A DNA stretch of 6,875 bases, taken from NCBI GenBank assembly GCA_028707015.1, contig JAQTVP010000085.1, positions 1 to 6,875 of the forward strand. The letters are read 5' to 3'. Source of the DNA: Dehalococcoidales bacterium (GTDB taxonomy: Bacteria; Chloroflexota; Dehalococcoidia; Dehalococcoidales; JAQTVP01). Positions 1-6,438 of the stretch are shown here, piece after piece; within the stretch, counting starts at the first letter, position 1; the number at the start of each line of letters is the position of its first letter. The position numbers were made by a program, and so were the translations under genes. The notes beneath the pieces were generated by a model. It did not search any database, had not been told where the DNA came from, and saw nothing but the letters and a program-made list of their open reading frames with translations.

Positions 1-5
1 TAATT

Positions 6-1006
6 TTATATACCAAGACGAGAACCAAATAAAATCTTGATAAGATAAATTATACCAGGCGATAGAATGGTGACAGCTAATCGACGAATTATACCTGCGT
101 TATAAGGCCATTCTATAATTTCTTAACTTGTTTTTCATATATACCCCATGTAACGACAGCGGAGTATATTCTTTCCATTCCGCCTTCTAAACCATGTGAT
201 GCTTGCTGTTTCAAATTACAACGAGCATTTTCTAGGTTTCTTCACACTATTTCTAACTCGTGTCTCTTTACTCTAACTATTGCATTGTGAGTTGACCACA
301 TGGAGATGAAGAATAGCAGTATAGTTACACAGACCAAAATCGAGTATACAATAATGTTTTGAAAACTTAAGAGATTCTCCAAAGGTTGGAAGGTAACGCT
401 AATACTAATACCACCAATAAAAGCAAGCGAAACACCTAAGCCCCATTGTCCTATAGGTGTGAGCGCTTCTGTATTGAATACGTCTATTTTCATGTAATTG
501 CGGTTAAGTTGAGTAAGATGTCTGGTATTATTTAGACCATCATAGATTAACCAGGCTAATAAACTAAATGATACAATACTTGCAAAATAATAATAGATAT
601 CAGACCATTGCTTTATCCATCCCCACGGTAGACTTATAACTACAGTAAAAACTGCACCACTCAATAGGGCTATCCACTCCCAGCGGCGGTTGTAACTAGT
701 TATTTTTAATGTAATATTACCTTCATCTTCCTCTTGAATTAGTAATCGACAGCTTTGGATTACACGGCCCCATAACTTTTTCATTAGGGGGTAGATAATT
801 AGAATGTAAATAATAATGGCCGGCTGAAGACCGAGTCGCCATAATCCCCAGTCTATTTGGTTTGTAAAGTTGCTGTCGGCATAAGCGGCTAGAACCAGAA
901 GTAATAGAAAAATAGCAGCAACTACAGCTGTCGCCCAATACCAATGAAGCCGTGAACGATTGATAATGTCTTCGAGCAAAGGGGTAGTATGCAGCTTTTT
1001 TACCAT
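6..1006 (-). pseudogene. Multi-pass membrane protein gene, interrupted by an in-frame TGA and a frameshift
   Basis: The reading frame opens at ATG 1006 (MVKKLHTTPL) and gives about six hydrophobic segments near residues 23-43, 61-79, 111-129, 138-155, 184-205 and 217-237. A charged stretch follows (RVKRHELEIV) and then TGA at 242-244. Beyond that TGA the same frame stays open for 42 codons of protein-like sequence (NLENARCNLKQQ, then GGMERIYSAVVTWGIYEKQ) to a TAG at 113-115. One frame over, the sequence continues EWPYNAGIIRRLAV, SPGIIYLIKILFGSRLGI and stops at TAA 6-8, giving a final hydrophobic segment. The total span is 1001 nt, one base short of 334 codons, as expected after a single-base deletion. 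I infer an original protein of about 333 residues with a C-terminal helical cytoplasmic part plus a last membrane helix. From memory, this layout (ELE, helical region, WPYN, hydrophobic end) is seen in hypothetical membrane proteins of Chloroflexota; function is unknown. No Shine-Dalgarno sequence precedes the ATG, and a TATAAT lies only about 8 bases upstream of it. If the N-terminal 254 residues are still made, they would form a truncated membrane protein. Confidence 0.8.
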
Positions 1007-1115
1007 ATATGTATTATATACAAATCTCTAAAAACTTAAAGGCATCTTTCCTTCTTCCGCAAATGTATCTATTTACATGACTAAATGTATTCATGAAACG
1101 AAATATTTCAGAATA

Positions 1116-1264
1116 TTTGCTAACATTTTTGCTAACGAACTTCTGGACACGAAAAGTGACGAAGGGGTATTGCATAGTACAAAATGAGGCTAAATGCTAA
1201 ATATAATGGTATGAAGGATTACGCCTCTTTACTTCTTGGGACAATACGCCTCTATCTTTTAATC
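1116..1264 (+). repeat. Attachment-site-like repeat R1, abutting the tRNA-Lys fragment
   Basis: R1 and R2 (2484-2621) share three conserved blocks with almost identical spacing. They are TTTGCTAACGAACTT at 1128-1142 (R2: 2484-2498), ACAAAAYGAGGCTAAA at 1179-1194 (R2: 2535-2550), and a 27-nt block at 1238-1264 (R2: 2595-2621) matching at 24 positions and ending TATCTTTTAATC. Block-to-block distances are 51 and 59 nt in R1 and 51 and 60 nt in R2. R1 carries an additional TTTGCTAAC at 1116-1124, 12 nt before the next copy, which resembles tandem arm-type integrase sites. The terminal CTTTTAATC is at once the end of the repeat and the start of the tRNA-Lys anticodon loop. Tyrosine integrases are known to cross over in tRNA anticodon loops, so I interpret R1 as a phage or island att junction (inference). 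No integrase gene is in the window. Confidence 0.65.
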
Positions 1265-1300
1265 AGGGTGTCACAGGTTCGAGACCTGTACGGCCTACCA
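1256..1300 (+). tRNA. tRNA-Lys(UUU) 3' half only, displaced fragment
   Basis: The sequence reads as the 3' part of a tRNA. Anticodon loop CTTTTAA is at 1256-1262 (anticodon TTT at 1258-1260), anticodon stem 3' strand TCAGG at 1263-1267, variable loop GTGTC at 1268-1272, and T arm ACAGG-TTCGAGA-CCTGT at 1273-1289 with a perfect 5-bp stem. Acceptor 3' strand ACGGCCT is at 1290-1296, discriminator A at 1297 and encoded CCA at 1298-1300. The 5' half is missing. Upstream there is no AGGCCGT acceptor strand and no D arm, and the five bases before the loop (TCTAT) do not pair with TCAGG. This is therefore a remnant that cannot make a functional tRNA. Its left edge coincides with the end of repeat R1, as expected for the 3' end displaced when an element integrates into a tRNA-Lys gene. 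The intact gene or its other half should lie outside the window. Confidence 0.85.
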
Positions 1301-1339
1301 AAGCTAAATAGACCTTCCCTACCAGGAATTTTTAAAGAG

Positions 1340-1390
1340 AATCAGGGTGTCAAGACACTAGGTCAACCGACACCCTGATTTTATTATTAT
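1340..1390 (+). terminator. Strong hairpin with T-rich tail, built from tRNA-Lys sequence
   Basis: Arms 1340-1351 (AATCAGGGTGTC) and 1369-1380 (GACACCCTGATT) form a perfect 12-bp stem around a 17-nt loop. The tail reads TTATTATTATTTT on the plus strand, which suits a rho-independent terminator downstream of a tRNA-Lys gene. The left arm is identical to 1261-1272 inside the tRNA fragment (anticodon-stem 3' strand plus variable loop). The right arm could therefore pair with either copy. The T-tract is interrupted by A residues and the loop is long, so terminator function is likely but not certain. A weaker role on the minus strand, after the protease gene, is possible. Confidence 0.6.
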
Positions 1391-1529
1391 TTTCGGGATA
1401 CGTCAACAAAATTATCGAATGAATACTCTATCATAATAGACCTGCAACCAATCGGTTATGAGTGTTGTGTGTATCAAAATCCCAATCCATATTAACCCTT
1501 CTCTCCTTAAAAACAGTTTTATCCCTTAA

Positions 1530-2267
1530 TTAGGGGGTTGATGCACAGATAAACTGTGCTCCCAATCTATCACCTTCTTCCAGCGTACTCTTTAGTGTTT
1601 CACCAATGCTACCGTAACCGTACATTGTCAGTTCACGATACTGATCTTCATACAAGTCAGCCAATCCAATAACATGCCCCACTTCATGCGTGGCGATGTT
1701 CTGTACATCATAGGCTGTATCTGAATCTATCCCCCAGGCAAGACGGGAATTAAACACCATGTCAAATTCAATTATCGCATCGAAAGTTTCTGGGTTATTG
1801 TCATCTATATACCACAAACTGGTAACGGCAATAGTTCTCCTTCCGGAAATCTTTGCCCATGATATGTTGTTTACCTCATCGTATCTAAGTCCGAAAAGAC
1901 TGGTTAGCTTAGGATTATCATTAAAAAGAGGTTCATCGGTAACATTATCCCACGTTTCAAAAGAGGTAGCGATTATATCAAAACTACTTCCAGGTGCCCC
2001 AGCAGGATTTATGCCGTACGAAACTTCATCCGGTAAGTAAAGCTTAAGTAATTTATAATAATCGTTAATTGGTTCCGGTGGTGGTAACGGATCATCCGGT
2101 ACCGGTTTCCCAGGTGGTCTATCAGGTTTTGCGTAATGAATGAAAGTAATGTTCTTCAGTTCATTGGGGGTTATAGGTTTATTAGGCTGTTTAGCCGCTA
2201 AAACGATGGCTGGTAGGTTCAATAATAATATTAAAACCACCAAGAGGATAATTATGGCCTTTCTCAT
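1530..2267 (-). CDS. Secreted matrixin-like zinc metalloprotease (metzincin)
   Basis: This 245-residue protein should be exported and act outside the membrane as a zinc endopeptidase. A Sec signal peptide is visible: RK at 2-3, a hydrophobic core at about 4-23, and likely cleavage after Ala24 or Ala25. A proline-rich linker follows at about 48-66. The catalytic signature HEVGHVIGLAD runs from residues 194 to 204: zinc ligands His194 and His198, catalytic Glu195, structural Gly201, and Asp204 in the third-ligand position. A Met-turn candidate is Met215 in LTMYGYGS. Close to the end is TLEEGDRLGAQFI, a common ending in bacterial M10-like proteins. The start at 2267 is well supported by GGGAGG just upstream and by the signal peptide. 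The promoter at 2313-2342 gives a monocistronic transcript. The gene is the only one between att-like repeats R1 and R2, so it may be cargo of a mobile unit. Substrate is unknown. Assignment to the metzincin clan is firm; M10 versus a neighbouring family is less certain. Confidence 0.88.
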   Translation of the reverse strand: MRKAIIILLVVLILLLNLPAIVLAAKQPNKPITPNELKNITFIHYAKPDRPPGKPVPDDPLPPPEPINDYYKLLKLYLPDEVSYGINPAGAPGSSFDIIATSFETWDNVTDEPLFNDNPKLTSLFGLRYDEVNNISWAKISGRRTIAVTSLWYIDDNNPETFDAIIEFDMVFNSRLAWGIDSDTAYDVQNIATHEVGHVIGLADLYEDQYRELTMYGYGSIGETLKSTLEEGDRLGAQFICASTP

Positions 2268-2312
2268 TTTTCCCTCCCTTACCTGTGATTCTAATTTTAT
2301 AATTGTTAAGTA

Positions 2313-2342
2313 ATGATAAGTCTAACAAATATATCATGTCAA
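2313..2342 (-). promoter_or_regulatory. Sigma70-type promoter of the metalloprotease gene
   Basis: Read on the minus strand, -35 TTGACA (2337-2342, consensus) is followed by an 18-bp spacer and -10 TATCAT (2313-2318, 5 of 6). Transcription would begin about 40 bases upstream of the ATG at 2267. Confidence 0.6.
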
Positions 2343-2483
2343 ATATCCCCAATCCTTTTTTTGCTAACGGGTCTTTAGCCGATTATTTAACAGAAAGTCT
2401 ATTTATTTATTATTCGCCATTTCCATAATTACGAAAAGTCTCCAGATTTTGTTACATGATGAACCACTATAACTTGAAAATAT

Positions 2484-2621
2484 TTTGCTAACGAACTTTT
2501 TATCATTAGAAGGTATTAAAAGATACCAAACAGGACAAAACGAGGCTAAAGTCTAAATGAAATGGCACTCAGTATTACTTGTCTGTACTAGGGTGGCACA
2601 ATACCCCTGTATCTTTTAATC
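2484..2621 (+). repeat. Attachment-site-like repeat R2
   Basis: This is the second copy of the R1 sequence, with the three conserved blocks at 2484-2498, 2535-2550 and 2595-2621 in the same order and spacing. It ends in the same TATCTTTTAATC (2610-2621) that in R1 leads into the tRNA-Lys anticodon loop. Here the sequence continues CTTTGAATAC and is not tRNA. Between the blocks identity is patchy, so R2 diverged from R1 rather than arising recently. A further TTTGCTAAC lies at 2360-2368. The 1.36 kb from the core of R1 to the core of R2 holds the hairpin and the protease gene. I infer tandem integrations at one site, or one unit flanked by attL and attR. Confidence 0.6.
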
Positions 2622-2667
2622 TTTGAATACTTTCCACTGTGATTTATAATTCCCCATTTATAACAAT

Positions 2668-2696
2668 TTCACAGGCACATTTCTAATCTATATAAT
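2668..2696 (+). promoter_or_regulatory. Sigma70-type promoter of the ABM-like gene
   Basis: -35 TTCACA (2668-2673, 5 of 6), a 17-bp spacer and -10 TATAAT (2691-2696, perfect). The start would fall near 2703, leaving a leader of about 45 bases that contains AAGGAGG (2736-2742) six bases before the ATG at 2749. Confidence 0.65.
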
Positions 2697-2748
2697 AACT
2701 ACTAAAGATACGAGGCTGGAATTTATAACTAACCAAAGGAGGATTATA

Positions 2749-3039
2749 ATGTATGCACAATTGGTGATGTTTATACTTGGACCTGGAATGCGCGCTCAAG
2801 CAGATAAAATGGCCGACGAATTTGCTATAGCACACAAGCCACTTAAAGGATTTAAAAACGCAATATTCATAGGTGACGATGCAATTGGAGAGTATGGTTC
2901 TCTAACGACATGTGAAACACCTGATGATCTAAAATCCGCATCTGACATCCTGCGCCCGAAGCTTGCAGAAGCCCTCAGTGGGATAGCCAAGGGTCCGCCA
3001 ACGACCCGCATTTTTGAAGTTTACGAACCCCAAGGGTAA
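2749..3039 (+). CDS. Small dimeric alpha/beta-barrel (ABM-like) protein
   Basis: A 96-residue soluble protein with no signal peptide. The pattern fits a ferredoxin-like alpha/beta-barrel monomer: strand MYAQLVMFIL (1-10), helix about residues 14-30, strand FKNAIFIGD (35-43), strand EYGSLTTCE (48-56), helix PDDLKSASDILRPKLAEALSG (58-78) and final strand RIFEVYEP (87-94). Proteins of the antibiotic-biosynthesis-monooxygenase/Dabb type have this size and order and usually dimerise. Some bind small hydrophobic ligands or heme, but I see no residue that fixes a substrate here. The start is secure: AAGGAGG six bases before ATG, below a strong promoter. The reading frame looks intact. It ends at 3039, only a few bases before the broken MBL gene, so the two may once have been co-transcribed or were joined by a deletion. 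Confidence 0.65.
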   Translation: MYAQLVMFILGPGMRAQADKMADEFAIAHKPLKGFKNAIFIGDDAIGEYGSLTTCETPDDLKSASDILRPKLAEALSGIAKGPPTTRIFEVYEPQG

Positions 3040-3041
3040 GT

Positions 3042-3636
3042 TGCTACCTGATAAAAACAGATACCGGCTATATCCTAATCGATACGGGGTGTTCATATAA
3101 GCGAGCCCGACCTTGAGAAAGAACTAAAAATAGCAGGTTGTATACCTGGCAATCTCAAGGTTATCGTTTTAACACATGGAGATTTTGACCATACCGGTAA
3201 TGCCGCCTATCTACGTACAAAGCTAGATACGAAAATAGCTATGCACTATGAAGATTCAGGAATGGTCGAACGCGGAAATATGTTCTGGAACAGAAAAAAG
3301 GGCAATATTATCATCAGAATGATGACAACTATACTTTTAAAATATGGTAAATCCGAAAGATTTAAACCTGATTTATATACCGAGGATGGATTTGACTTCT
3401 CTGAATATGGATTAGATGCCAAAGCACTTCATATTCCCGGTCACTCAAAGGGTTCAATAGGAATCCTGACAGCTGACGGCGCCCTAATTTGAGGCGATCT
3501 GTTTGAAAACACAAAAAAGCCAAGCATCAATTCTATTATGGATGACTTGGAGACAGCGAACGTCAGTATCGAAAGACTACGAGATTTAAAAGTAACTACC
3601 GTTTATCCTGGGTATGGAAAACCGTTCCAAATGTAA
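3042..3636 (+). pseudogene. Metallo-beta-lactamase-fold hydrolase, decayed
   Basis: The protein can be followed in two frames. Positions 3042-3107 read CYLIKTDTGYILIDTGCSYK. After about 3105-3108 (run CCC) the frame shifts by one extra base and continues DLEKELKIAGCIPGNLKVIV. Then come the metal motif THGDFDH (3172-3192), the AMHYEDSGMVERGNMFWNRK region, HIPGHSKGS, and ALI followed by TGA at 3490-3492. Beyond the TGA the frame continues GDLFENTKKP, NVSIERLRDLKV and YPGYGKPFQM, to TAA at 3634-3636. In the family the last motif is normally YPGHGKPF, so the final metal-binding His has become Tyr. No start codon or N-terminus precedes residue Cys of CYLIK; only about ten residues seem lost. With a 5' truncation, a frameshift, a nonsense codon and a ligand loss, this is a pseudogene. 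After the TAA the frame stays open (LLPENLTEIELRG) to TGA 3694-3696, perhaps further lost tail. A related C-terminus is at 6767-6875. Confidence 0.88.
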
Positions 3637-3844
3637 TTACTCCCAGAGAACTTAACTGAAATAGAGTTGAGAGGTAAAATCAGAGAGAATTGTTGAGATT
3701 ACTTCTTGACTGGCCCAAAATAAATCATTGGCAATTAAAGTAACGGCATTAGTTCGCAAGGCTACTAGGCTTCATTTAAGCTAGTACTGTTTCATTATTT
3801 CTTTTACAAACTCACTGCTATTTGGCATCTCTGGGAATTATGAA

Positions 3845-4300
3845 TCAAAATACCCCAGCCTTCTTTCCCTTTAGAGAAAGTAAGTTCAACGCCCGGTCAC
3901 GAATATTAGTCATGGTTATTGTACTCACTACTTCCTCCATATAATTCAAGGTTAGTGTTAGCCTCCCGCTCGTAGTAATAACACCAATTATTAACGGACA
4001 ATCCGGACCAGCACCAGGTACAAAGAACATTCTTTCCAATCCTATGTCACCATAATGCTCTGGGAAATTCATATTGGCCAGATTTGTGTTGATTACACCA
4101 GGAAGTGCATTAATGAAACGTAACGTAAGCTGATTTACAGCATTTTTCTGGTTCTGAGCAAATGAGGAAATCCTTTCATAACTACGAGCTCCTGGTTGTA
4201 CCAAACGGCTCATCGTGCCAAATCCGAGCAAAACATCCATTAGAGTACCATCAATATCTTCCATCTGATAAATCACCTCAAAACAAGCCAGTGATTCCAT
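3845..4300 (-). pseudogene. C-terminal fragment of a condensation/acyltransferase-type enzyme
   Basis: The 151 residues resemble the C-terminal half of CoA-dependent acyltransferases of the condensation-domain/PapA-like superfamily, which are usually over 400 residues. Features seen: a stretch reading DGTLMDVLLGFGTMSRLVQP, then NTNLANMNFPEHYGDIGLE, which matches the usual 'N-L-G ... YGDL' region. Next come a hydrophobic strand CPLIIGVITTSGRLTLTLNY and a C-terminal helix ending RALNLLS. The catalytic HHxxxDG motif and the whole N-terminal half are absent. Going upstream in frame there is a stop at 4340-4342, and no homologous sequence is seen in between. The ATG at 4300 has no convincing Shine-Dalgarno and is probably just an internal Met. 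Repeat copy A lies directly on the truncated side (4362-4426), so the break may be linked to it. Fold assignment is from pattern memory and moderate. Confidence 0.55.
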
Positions 4301-4361
4301 CTTCCGATGCGCGATGTGGTGAAAACCTGAGCTTTTGGTTTATACTAGAAAGAACAGATAT

Positions 4362-4426
4362 GTTACCTCAGTATGAACATCGTGGTGTTTGTCCAGCCAT
4401 ACGTACTCGTGAGCAATACCTTTTAG
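4362..4426 (+). repeat. Interspersed repeat, copy A
   Basis: Shares with copies B and C the sequence pattern ATCGNGRTRTTTGTCCAG, YCATRCGYA and, after a variable middle, AATACCNTTT. Copies A and B also share the opening GTTACC and GAACATCG. Copy A differs most in its middle (ACTCGTGAGC). It lies between the acyltransferase fragment and the lipoprotein gene. Confidence 0.65.
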
Positions 4427-4470
4427 CTTCAATATTATTTCTAATTAATCACCGAATCTAGAAGGGCGTT

Positions 4471-5592
4471 TTATTCCTTAGTAAGTATGATATTAGATAT
4501 AGTAGTTGTTACGGTGGGGAAATCTTCGCTGTAACTACCGTTATCACTAGTAAACCAGTTGAAAAAAGTTTTGGTGAATACTATTTGACAGGTAATAATA
4601 TCGCCGGACCTTTTACCGGTAAAATCCATTTCTAGAGGGCGTTCATGTTCGTTGACAAACACCCCCGTGATATTATTATTAATTACTTGTAAATCACCGG
4701 TGGCGATAATGGAGAAAGGATTTACTGTAGAAGGAACTGTTGAGCTGACAATTGTCATATCTACATATGTTGGAACTTCAGCAGTCCCACTTATTGAATT
4801 ATCCGTATTTAGTACTAATGTGAGGGTAATATCTCCATCGAGAAAATAAGCGTAGGTTGTTCCCCCAAAACTTGATCCCCCGAATGGTCCAGAAAAAGAC
4901 CCGTGGAATACTTCTTCAACAGGATCAGTAATTTGAACAGTTACGTCAGTAGTAGCCTCAAGACGGTTGGAGTCTATTACAGACATCCTGAAATGATAGG
5001 TTCCTGCATTAGCGGTCGGTGAGCCCTTCAAATAAAAGGAAACACCATCCATTCCTCTCTCAATCGACATCCCGAAAGGAGGGAATCCCCCACCAGAAGC
5101 TGGCCAATACTCATATGGAGGTTCGCCACCTGATGCAGTAGTAATATATAGAGAGCCCGATGCAGGTGGGTTCCCCTTATCCCAGGTGACATTAGCTGTC
5201 TCTGGAGTTAACTTCGGGCCTTTTTTCATTACTGTAATGGTAAAGGAAGCCTCCCTAGCATGCCATTCCTCATCGATTACCGTAGCCGTGAAAACCGGAT
5301 ATATTCGTGTTGATGTGCCACTATCCAAAAGTGGGGCTGTTCCCGAAATCACCCCTGTTGGATCCAATACGAATGGCAAAGGGGGTGTACCTTTCCAGAA
5401 CTTATTGCCTATTCCTCCCGTAGCCTCCAGTGTGAAAGAGCCATAGGTACCTTCTATCCAGACAGGCAAAGACATTGTATTAATACTAAGATCTGAGCCA
5501 GTATAATCAAGAGGGGATTCTTTTCCACAGGAAACCGTAGATAACAACAAGACACATGCTAACAATATTGCGATACATAACTTTATTTTCAT
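4471..5592 (-). CDS. Lipoprotein with putative Ig-like domains
   Basis: A 373-residue exported protein expected to be lipid-anchored. The N-terminus MKIKLCIAILLACVLLLSTVSCGKE is a lipoprotein signal with lipidated Cys at residue 22; the -3 Thr is slightly unusual. Two beta-sandwich repeats follow. Residues about 36-122 contain LPFVLDPTGVISGTAP, the hallmark of putative-Ig (cadherin-like) domains. Residues about 132-224 contain GEPPYEYWPASGG and GTYHFRMSVIDSN. The last 145 residues form a separate beta-rich domain (NSISGTAEVP, NITGVFVN, MDFTGKRSG) that I cannot name. Such proteins usually act in adhesion or surface binding; no catalytic motif is visible. Start choice: an in-frame GTG at 5604 adds four residues but has no ribosome site, while ATG 5592 is preceded by GAAGG five bases upstream, so I use 5592. 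It has its own promoter at 5643-5671 and appears monocistronic. No terminator is visible after its TAA. Confidence 0.82.
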   Translation of the reverse strand: MKIKLCIAILLACVLLLSTVSCGKESPLDYTGSDLSINTMSLPVWIEGTYGSFTLEATGGIGNKFWKGTPPLPFVLDPTGVISGTAPLLDSGTSTRIYPVFTATVIDEEWHAREASFTITVMKKGPKLTPETANVTWDKGNPPASGSLYITTASGGEPPYEYWPASGGGFPPFGMSIERGMDGVSFYLKGSPTANAGTYHFRMSVIDSNRLEATTDVTVQITDPVEEVFHGSFSGPFGGSSFGGTTYAYFLDGDITLTLVLNTDNSISGTAEVPTYVDMTIVSSTVPSTVNPFSIIATGDLQVINNNITGVFVNEHERPLEMDFTGKRSGDIITCQIVFTKTFFNWFTSDNGSYSEDFPTVTTTISNIILTKE

Positions 5593-5642
5593 TTGAGCCT
5601 TCACAATAAAAATATTATGCTAGATAAGGAGCATTTTTACTA

Positions 5643-5671
5643 ATTGTATATCTATTGAGAATAATCGTCAA
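5643..5671 (-). promoter_or_regulatory. Sigma70-type promoter of the lipoprotein gene
   Basis: On the minus strand, -35 TTGACG (5666-5671), a 17-bp spacer and -10 TACAAT (5643-5648), each 5 of 6 to consensus. Transcription would start about 40-45 bases before the ATG at 5592. Confidence 0.6.
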
Positions 5672-5767
5672 TCTCCCTGTTGTGTACAAAAAGTTTCTAG
5701 AAGTTGAGAACTAAGGTAAAGTGCGAGAGTAAAAACGAATGTTTGGATTAAGTTCACCAAAAATATA

Positions 5768-5789
5768 AGGGGAGCATTTCTGCTCCCCT
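5768..5789 (-). terminator. Orphan GC-rich hairpin, possible terminator
   Basis: Arms AGGGGAGCA (5768-5776) and TGCTCCCCT (5781-5789) form a perfect 9-bp stem with a TTTC loop. On the minus strand it is followed by TATATTTTT, which suits a terminator in that direction; on the plus strand no T-run follows. No intact gene lies upstream in either direction close enough to need it, so it may be a leftover from a lost gene. Confidence 0.5.
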
Positions 5790-5813
5790 ATCAAGAATTT
5801 AACGAATTACAGC

Positions 5814-5879
5814 GTTACCACTGCACGAACATCGGGATATTTGTCCAGTCATGCGTATAGTTATTTAATACCGTTTGAG
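5814..5879 (+). repeat. Interspersed repeat, copy B
   Basis: Opens GTTACC, then GAACATCGGGATATTTGTCC, AGTCATGCGTATAG and AATACCGTTTGAG. Together with copy C it shares the tail ATACCGTTT, and with copy A the GTTACC/GAACATCG start. It is intergenic, between the orphan hairpin and the plus-strand operon promoter. Confidence 0.7.
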
Positions 5880-5927
5880 TTTACTGTTTAATTAGATTTG
5901 CCAAATATTTTTAAAAGTAACACATGC

Positions 5928-5956
5928 TTGACAAGAAGTAATTAGTATGATACTTT
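5928..5956 (+). promoter_or_regulatory. Sigma70-type promoter of the membrane protein/Xre operon, with overlapping dyad
   Basis: -35 TTGACA (5928-5933, perfect), a 17-bp spacer and -10 TACTTT (5951-5956, weak). An imperfect inverted repeat, TATGA (5946-5950) with TCATA (5960-5964), is centred on the -10. That is where an autoregulating Xre-type repressor might bind, but the operator role is inference. AAGGAGGG precedes the first ATG of the operon (6004). Confidence 0.5.
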
Positions 5957-6003
5957 ATGTCATAATTAAGATACACGGAACGGAATAAAGGAGGGCAAAC
6001 ATC

Positions 6004-6438
6004 ATGGCACCACTACAAAAGAGAGCTTTTTACGGCCTTATCTTCGGCATCGTATGGATTATCACTATAATTACATTTTTTGTTCTCAATGGAGGCGCTA
6101 CTGCCTTCGATACGAACCAGACCTTCCGGCTGATTATGGATGGTATCTGGGTTGGTGGACTCGCCGTATACTTGGTCTTATTCTATACGATAATCCGCAA
6201 GCCTAAACTGGTGGATGAACGTGACCGGCTCATTTACGACCGCTCCCCGCGAATACAATGGTTGGCTGTCATCTTTGCGCTGGTAGCCTGGGTTATCGGA
6301 TTGACGGAAGCATTCCACGGTCAGGGAGTACCCACCGTTTACCTTTCTATAATGTTCTTTACCATTCTCAGTGTTAGCTCTGTCGCTGGGAGCATTGGCA
6401 TTCTGGTCGGTTACCAGAGGATGAATCGCAATGGGTAA
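6004..6438 (+). CDS. Four-TM membrane protein paired with an Xre regulator
   Basis: A 144-residue integral membrane protein. Hydrophobic segments lie near residues 9-29, 42-63, 86-104 and 113-136, with no signal peptide cleavage site. A charged loop between segments two and three reads VDERDRLIYDRSPRIQ (70-85). The DERD-type loop is common in small membrane proteins encoded next to a short helix-turn-helix gene (DUF2178-like arrangement); the biochemical role of that family is unknown. The start is secured by AAGGAGGG eight bases before the ATG and by the promoter at 5928-5956. Its end overlaps the downstream regulator by 8 bases, which indicates translational coupling and a joint function, plausibly a membrane partner that controls or is controlled by the regulator. 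No frame damage is visible. Function not known. Confidence 0.8.
   Translation: MAPLQKRAFYGLIFGIVWIITIITFFVLNGGATAFDTNQTFRLIMDGIWVGGLAVYLVLFYTIIRKPKLVDERDRLIYDRSPRIQWLAVIFALVAWVIGLTEAFHGQGVPTVYLSIMFFTILSVSSVAGSIGILVGYQRMNRNG

Noticed and set aside
242..244. Alternative genetic code reading TGA as an amino acid, suggested by in-frame TGAs in two genes
   Set aside because: TGG is used freely for Trp, both genes also carry frameshifts, and read-through would not restore either protein.
1184..1378. 64-codon plus-strand ORF
   Set aside because: It runs through repeat R1, the tRNA-Lys fragment and the hairpin, with no ribosome site; no protein-like composition.
1507..1540. Terminator after the protease gene at the CCCTTAATTAGGG dyad
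   Set aside because: Only about four base pairs can form and no T-run follows on the minus strand.
3490..3492. TGA in the MBL-fold gene as selenocysteine (position often Cys before GDLF)
   Set aside because: The gene also has a frameshift, no start and a lost metal-binding His, and I see no SECIS-like hairpin after the TGA; ordinary nonsense mutation is simpler.
4162..4461. 99-codon plus-strand ORF with a hydrophobic C-terminus
   Set aside because: It lies antisense to the acyltransferase fragment and then crosses repeat copy A; no Shine-Dalgarno and no recognisable domain.
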